NCBI GenBank assembly: GCA_012729675.1
Contig: JAAYCR010000034.1
Coordinates: 1 to 64,000, forward strand
Direction of reading: 5' to 3'
DNA: 64,000 bases
Source: Phycisphaerae bacterium
Lineage (GTDB): Bacteria > Planctomycetota > Phycisphaerae > Sedimentisphaerales > Anaerohalosphaeraceae
A program made the translations under genes and the position numbers. The notes beneath the pieces are model-generated. The model was not told the origin of the DNA, did no database searches, and saw only the letters and a list, made by a program, of their open reading frames with translations. The first letter of the stretch is position 1. Each line of letters starts with the position of its first letter. Shown piece after piece: positions 60,318 to 64,000 of this stretch.

Positions 60318-61307
60318 TTAGACTCCGTAGGCGGTTTTGATGGCGTCGAGGAGTTGTGGGCGGGTTTTGGCGGCCAGCAGGGCGAGCATGGTTTTTTTGC
60401 GTTCGGGGTGGCGTTTGCTGTAGCCGACGGCGAACTTGCGGAAGTAGGGCACGGCCCGGTTGTCTTTGCGGCCCTGGCAGATCATCTCAAAGTGTTCCTG
60501 CATCACGCGGCCCTGCTCGGCCAATGTCGGCGGCGGCGGGGGGGGGCTGCCCTGCGAGCGGGCCAGCAGCTCGGCGAAGAGCCACGGGTTGCCGACGGCG
60601 CCGCGAGCGACGAGGACGCCGTCGATGCCGGACTGCGTCTGCCGTTCAATCGCGGTGTCGGCGCAGAAGATGTCGCCGCTGCCGAAGACCGTCAGGCGGG
60701 GGAATCGCTGCTTGACGGCGGCGATGCGCGACCAGTCGGCCTTGCCGCGATATTTTTGGCTGACGGTGCGGCCGTGGATGGCGAGCATATCGACGCCCTC
60801 ATCGGCGGCGATCTGGCAGATCGACTGGAAATCCTCTTCCGACGCGGCACTGTGGTCATAACCGATGCGAATTTTCATCGAGACAGGGCAGGCGACGGCC
60901 TGGCGCGTCAGCCGCACGGCCTGGAGGATGATGTCGGGTTTTTGCATCAGAAAGCCGCCGCGCAGACGACGCAGCACCTTCGGCACGGGACAGGCGAAGT
61001 TCAGATCGACCGCCGCGTAGCCGACCTGCTCGAAGACCGCCGCGGCCTGTGCGATGATCGCCGGGTCGTCGCCGAGGATTTGCGCGACGACGGGGTGTTC
61101 GCCGTCGTGGGGGAGAAATTTCAATTGCCGCATCGCCTTCGGATGCAGCGCGATGCGATCCAGCATCACGCCCGTAAACGTCAGAGGGCAGCCGAACCGA
61201 CGCGCCAGATGCCGCATCGGGTAATCCGTATAACCGGCCAGCGCCGCCTGAATGAACGGCATACTCAATTCGAGCGTTCCAATTTTGATCGTGTTGTAAG
61301 GTGTCAT
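60318..61307 (-). CDS. dus: tRNA-dihydrouridine synthase
   Basis: A 329-residue FMN-dependent enzyme reducing uridines in the tRNA D-loop. The TIM-barrel signatures are IQAALAGYTDYPMRHLARRFG, VVAQILGDDP, VDLNFACPVPKVLRRLRGG (active-site Cys), MKIRIGYDH, MLAIHGRTVSQKYRGKADW and GSGDIF...GVLVARGAVGNPWLF. A proline run (SPPPPPPTLAE) sits in a surface loop. Length is normal. Which Dus subfamily (DusA/B/C) cannot be decided. It lies between the LPS kinase-like gene and mfd. Confidence 0.93.
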   Translation of the reverse strand: MTPYNTIKIGTLELSMPFIQAALAGYTDYPMRHLARRFGCPLTFTGVMLDRIALHPKAMRQLKFLPHDGEHPVVAQILGDDPAIIAQAAAVFEQVGYAAVDLNFACPVPKVLRRLRGGFLMQKPDIILQAVRLTRQAVACPVSMKIRIGYDHSAASEEDFQSICQIAADEGVDMLAIHGRTVSQKYRGKADWSRIAAVKQRFPRLTVFGSGDIFCADTAIERQTQSGIDGVLVARGAVGNPWLFAELLARSQGSPPPPPPTLAEQGRVMQEHFEMICQGRKDNRAVPYFRKFAVGYSKRHPERKKTMLALLAAKTRPQLLDAIKTAYGV

Positions 61308-61339
61308 CTGAGAAACCGGCGTTATCTCTATTGAGCGAA

Positions 61340-62173
61340 TCAGGCCAATTGCATGAGACGTTCAAGACCGGGTTTTTTGCGGCGGGCCGTGAGCGTTTGT
61401 TCGCGTTTTTTCAGCGTATCCAGAAACGCCTGTCGGTTTGCGACCGCTTCGCCGTCGGCCGATTCGAGATACGTATTGATGAATACGTCGCGCAGGCGGG
61501 TGTCAAACCATTCATCCGGCAGGCTAAACAGCAGCGCGCCCAGATTACGTGCGGCGTGGCGCGAGGCGGCAACATTAAGCTGCATCCGGTGCAGGTCAAT
61601 AATTGCGAATTGGTATGACTCGGCCGGGTCGATTGGTTCAATTAGAAACAGATGCCATAGGTAGGAATCCGGCAGGCTGACTTTGATCCGATGCAATTTG
61701 CGAAAAAACGCCGCCAGAGATTTGACGAGCTTTTCTTGTTGGGATTGATCAAAGCTATCCCATTGATCGAGCATGAAATCGATGAGGCTGCGGCCGTTGA
61801 TTTTTTGAGTCACAAAAAACGACCGGCGTTCGATGCCGCAGCAGGTGTCGGCTCCCCACGCGGCGGGGCGATAAGTCTCGATGCTGTTGTGCAGCAGGGT
61901 GTGTGCGTTGCGCCACTCCAACTCGGCCTGCGAACACAGTTTGCCGAAGTTCATAAAGGTAAAAAACATATCTTTCGGGTGGGGAGAAAAAAAACGCTTC
62001 ATAAAGTACGTGCGCTGCCCCTGCGGGCTTTGCAGCGTCAGGATGTGGACATCTCGCTTTTCATTGCGATTGATTCGTTTGCCCTTGTCAAAGGTGATAA
62101 AATCATCAACGGTTTTCAGCCCGTTCTGCGCGAAGATTGCCTCCTGCGCCGCCTCAAATTCAATACGCTGCAT
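61340..62173 (-). CDS. WaaP/InaA-type LPS kinase-like protein
   Basis: A 277-residue kinase-like protein of the Kdo/WaaP family. It has a Lys in TYFMKRFF (about residue 60), the Glu-containing N-lobe segment AELEWRNAHTLL, a hinge with FVTQKINGRSL, the catalytic-loop equivalent FFRKLHRIKVSLPDSYLWHLFLIE and the metal-binding segment FAIIDLHRMQL. Such kinases phosphorylate heptose or Kdo in the LPS core. It fits with waaA and lpxB elsewhere. A small membrane protein gene is directly upstream, dus directly downstream. Confidence 0.75.
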   Translation of the reverse strand: MQRIEFEAAQEAIFAQNGLKTVDDFITFDKGKRINRNEKRDVHILTLQSPQGQRTYFMKRFFSPHPKDMFFTFMNFGKLCSQAELEWRNAHTLLHNSIETYRPAAWGADTCCGIERRSFFVTQKINGRSLIDFMLDQWDSFDQSQQEKLVKSLAAFFRKLHRIKVSLPDSYLWHLFLIEPIDPAESYQFAIIDLHRMQLNVAASRHAARNLGALLFSLPDEWFDTRLRDVFINTYLESADGEAVANRQAFLDTLKKREQTLTARRKKPGLERLMQLA

Positions 62174-62214
62174 AACGTTCTTTCAATCCAGTCGTCCGGT
62201 CTGCCGTTTGTCTG

Positions 62215-62427
62215 TCACCAGGGTGTCGCGGGAGCAAGGGTCGGCACGCCGCCGTCCGGGTCCGGCATGTTGGGGTCGTAGGCGGATATCGCCAACCGAG
62301 ACGATGGATTTTCGTCATTTGGCGTCGTATTTTGCTTGAATTGTGAATGCAGTACCGCAATGGCCAGCGAGGAAACTGCCAGCAGCACAACCGCCGGATA
62401 CGCCCAAGACTTATGTTGTGGTTTCAT
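62215..62427 (-). CDS. Small membrane-anchored protein
   Basis: A 70-residue protein. One N-terminal hydrophobic helix (AYPAVVLLAVSSLAIAVLH, about residues 9-27) is followed by a polar, Pro/Asp-rich tail outside. No family is recognised. It starts at ATG 62427 and precedes the LPS kinase-like gene by 41 bases, probably in the same unit. Confidence 0.45.
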   Translation of the reverse strand: MKPQHKSWAYPAVVLLAVSSLAIAVLHSQFKQNTTPNDENPSSRLAISAYDPNMPDPDGGVPTLAPATPW

Positions 62428-63013
62428 GGCTATGATCCTGAACTTAATTGTTTTGACGTGCGTCATTATAAAAGACTTATTGGCCGAAGGCAAATCTTAA
62501 ATGGAATTTGCCGCGGTCTTGCCTGATATTATTATTATCGGCTAATTGTCTCGAAAAGATTCACAAATTAGCGGAGACAGCGTCCGATAGTATCGCAAGT
62601 ATAGTGGGCACAGCGGGGGGCTGTTGGATATTGTAAAATTACAACATATTGTGTATTGCCTGTTTTGCCTATTTTGCCAAAATGTCCTTAATAAAAGAGG
62701 GAACGGAGACGGTAAAATTGCCTTTTTCGTGATTATTATTGAGTTTTTTGTATCATTTTTTAAGTAACCCCTTTTTTCTGAAAGGATTAAGTAAATTTAA
62801 AAAAAATTGAAGTTTTCATCGCCGTGCTGACGATACCAGTAGTGCAAGGGGTATTGACGGCCTTGCAAGACCGATAAACATTATACAAGATGTTGTGGGT
62901 AGCAAGAAAAGTGATTAACGCCTCATAATGGACTCGAGGAGACAACAAAGTGGTGCGGCGGGCTGACCCGTCGCCGGTTGCTCAGACTGCAAGGAGTGTC
63001 GTCGGAGCGATTG
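62428..63013. other. AT-rich intergenic region
   Basis: About 585 bases with two AT-rich stretches (62520-62820). No ORF with family features. A GACCGATAA sequence at about 62868 resembles a sigma-28 -10 element but lacks a matching -35; no other promoter is convincing. Confidence 0.35.
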
Positions 63014-63346
63014 ATGAGGTTGGATATAATTATGGATACAGCAAAAACAAGACGTTTGTTCCTGGAACAGCAGCGATTGGCCGAGCGGGAAAATAGGACG
63101 CAGGGCGGTCAAACGCCCTCCGGGCCGTTGTGGGCAGAACCGGATTTTCCGACGGAACACATCGTCAGGCATCTTGATACCAATCCTATCGGGAAATTGC
63201 TGGAATTGATCGCTGCGCTGCCGGATGTTCGGTATGACAAGATCGAACATGCACGACGGCAGTTGTCGCTTTCGGAAGAGGCGTTGGACGCGCGGCTGGA
63301 CATCGCCCTGGATCGCGTCCTCGAAGAAATTACCACGGAAATTTAA
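63014..63346 (+). CDS. Small soluble protein, weakly FlgM-like
   Basis: A 110-residue helical protein. The C-terminal half (IAALPDVRYDKIEHARRQLSLSEEALDARLDIALDRVLEEI) recalls the anti-sigma-28 factor FlgM, which binds with helices of the form VRxDKVExLR...DxxxIAxxLL. The match is weak, and there are no flagellar genes nearby. ATG 63014 has GGAG at good spacing; ATG 63032 is also possible. If true, the MCP at 39740 would fit a motile life stage. Confidence 0.35.
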   Translation: MRLDIIMDTAKTRRLFLEQQRLAERENRTQGGQTPSGPLWAEPDFPTEHIVRHLDTNPIGKLLELIAALPDVRYDKIEHARRQLSLSEEALDARLDIALDRVLEEITTEI

Positions 63347-63684
63347 GGTCTGTCGGTTTGTGCAGGCCGTGACACGACGTGTATTGGCCTATGGGGTCAA
63401 TAGGGCTTACACTGTTTATTTCAAATTTCAGATTTGAGAAACGGGGTTGTTTTGCCCCTATCGGGGCTTTTGGATTTTTGTGTTCGGCTTCCGGATGCTG
63501 ACGACTCGTGCTCAACCGGGAGCGATGCCTAATATAATCATTAAATGGCTCTATTTTTGTTTGTCTGGCTGCCTGAAGACACGTTGTGAATTCAATAATC
63601 TTTTTTATCTGATTTCAAATCTCAAATTTGAGATTTCAGATATTAGATCACACAAGTCAAATTTGAGAATTGAAATCTGAAATT
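63347..63684. other. AT-rich intergenic region with a 20-base palindrome
   Basis: About 340 bases. AAATCTCAAA/TTTGAGATTT (63617-63636) is a perfect palindrome, and related TTTGAGA and CAAATTTCAGA segments recur around 63415-63435 and 63655-63690. I see no gene. Confidence 0.45.
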
Positions 63685-64000
63685 TCAAAAACCTCTGCTC
63701 TGTTTTGCCATTTCTTCAATCTGTTCCAAAAACGCCTGTCGCGATTTTTCGCGCTGTTCCTGTTCCCTGCTTTCGGCGGTCAAGAATTTTTGCCCTTTGA
63801 TGGGACTGTCCTGCAGCGATTGCGCCCATCCGCGGAGTTGCCGTGCGATGGACTCGACTGTCTGCCGGTATTTGATGATGTCTTTTTGTATGGCATCGGT
63901 ATTCGGCACAAAATCCATCATGGCGAGCATCGAGCGTACCTCGCCGGCCGAGCCGCGGGCATAGTACAAAAATGAAATCAACTCCTTTGTCGTGCCGCGT
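63685..64000 (-). CDS. Four-helix-bundle (23S rRNA IVP-like) protein, partial at right edge
   Basis: The frame is open across the window edge; 105 residues are seen. TTKELISFLYYARGSAGEVRSMLAMM matches the second half of the four-helix-bundle S23/IVP family, small proteins encoded within rRNA or as orphan genes in many bacteria. Helices then follow to a Lys/Gln/Glu-rich end. The start is beyond position 64000; a TTG at 63981 is in frame but is not the true start. Function unknown. Confidence 0.75.
   Translation of the reverse strand, partial: RGTTKELISFLYYARGSAGEVRSMLAMMDFVPNTDAIQKDIIKYRQTVESIARQLRGWAQSLQDSPIKGQKFLTAESREQEQREKSRQAFLEQIEEMAKQSRGF

Noticed and set aside
62860-62880. Sigma-28 promoter before the FlgM-like gene
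   Set aside because: GACCGATAA resembles the -10 element but no TAAA-type -35 is found at the proper distance.

Overview
The window looks like chromosomal DNA of a Gram-negative, probably anaerobic planctomycete, most likely of the Phycisphaerae/Sedimentisphaerales type. This is inferred from protein content only. Lipid A/LPS genes (lpxB, waaA, a WaaP/InaA-like kinase) indicate an LPS outer membrane. Two secreted proteins end in the H-X9-DG-like tail (core LFADGSVQF) that is abundant in Planctomycetota. There is a GH127 glycosidase, an [NiFe] hydrogenase, an EtfAB/acyl-CoA dehydrogenase operon and a dnaG-rpoD macromolecular-synthesis pair. No ribosomal RNA or CRISPR array is present; two complete tRNAs are (Leu-GAG, Glu-CTC).

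Layout. 1-2507: end of an integrated element on the minus strand (small HTH/excisionase-like proteins, a replication-type HTH protein and a CHC2 primase running off the left edge, several coupled by ATGA overlaps), bounded by a tRNA 3'-end fragment that looks like an attachment site. 2618-9210: EEP lipoprotein, waaA, then a sulfur region with an IscR-like Rrf2 regulator, its probable operator, cysK, mnmA and a ThiF/MoeB-like E1 enzyme, interspersed with three gene remnants (sulfate-binding protein, Cys/Met PLP enzyme, cysteine desulfurase). 9211-12244: mscL, MazG-like, a second Rrf2, and an RsbV/RsbW-like partner-switch pair. 12252-16029: rpoD and dnaG. 16297-17688: HAD phosphatase and a HEPN/MNT toxin-antitoxin pair. 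17782-21693: etfB-etfA-acyl-CoA dehydrogenase. 22009-27129: RRM protein and the ppiC-acpS-mnmG-lpxB operon. 27236-28846: mgtE behind a leader with an upstream ORF and two mutually exclusive hairpins. 28882-36863: AddA-like helicase-nuclease, M24 peptidase, rhomboid, SH3 protein.

36891-41391 holds the most distinctive unit: a perfect CRP/FNR-type palindrome, then a hydrogenase large subunit that ends exactly at the L2 histidine, a Tat-exported small subunit with Glu in place of one proximal-cluster Cys, and a methyl-accepting chemotaxis protein whose start codon overlaps the small-subunit stop. It could be an H2-sensing or H2-taxis module. 41408-50821: azoreductase, a 585-bp tandem gene duplication with a decayed third copy, ahcY, tRNA-Leu, small enzymes, two tandem cyclophilins, membrane proteins and a palindromic repeat family. 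51375-62427: GH127, Na/Pi symporter, tRNA-Glu, a collapsed SLC13 transporter remnant, and the kinase-dus-mfd operon. 62428-64000: a small possible FlgM-like protein and a partial four-helix-bundle protein.

Recurring themes are (i) genes collapsed by internal deletion, several tied to sulfate/sulfur metabolism, and (ii) regulatory sequence readable directly from the DNA: an IscR-like GACT-N5-AGTC site, a CRP-like site, and the mgtE leader switch.
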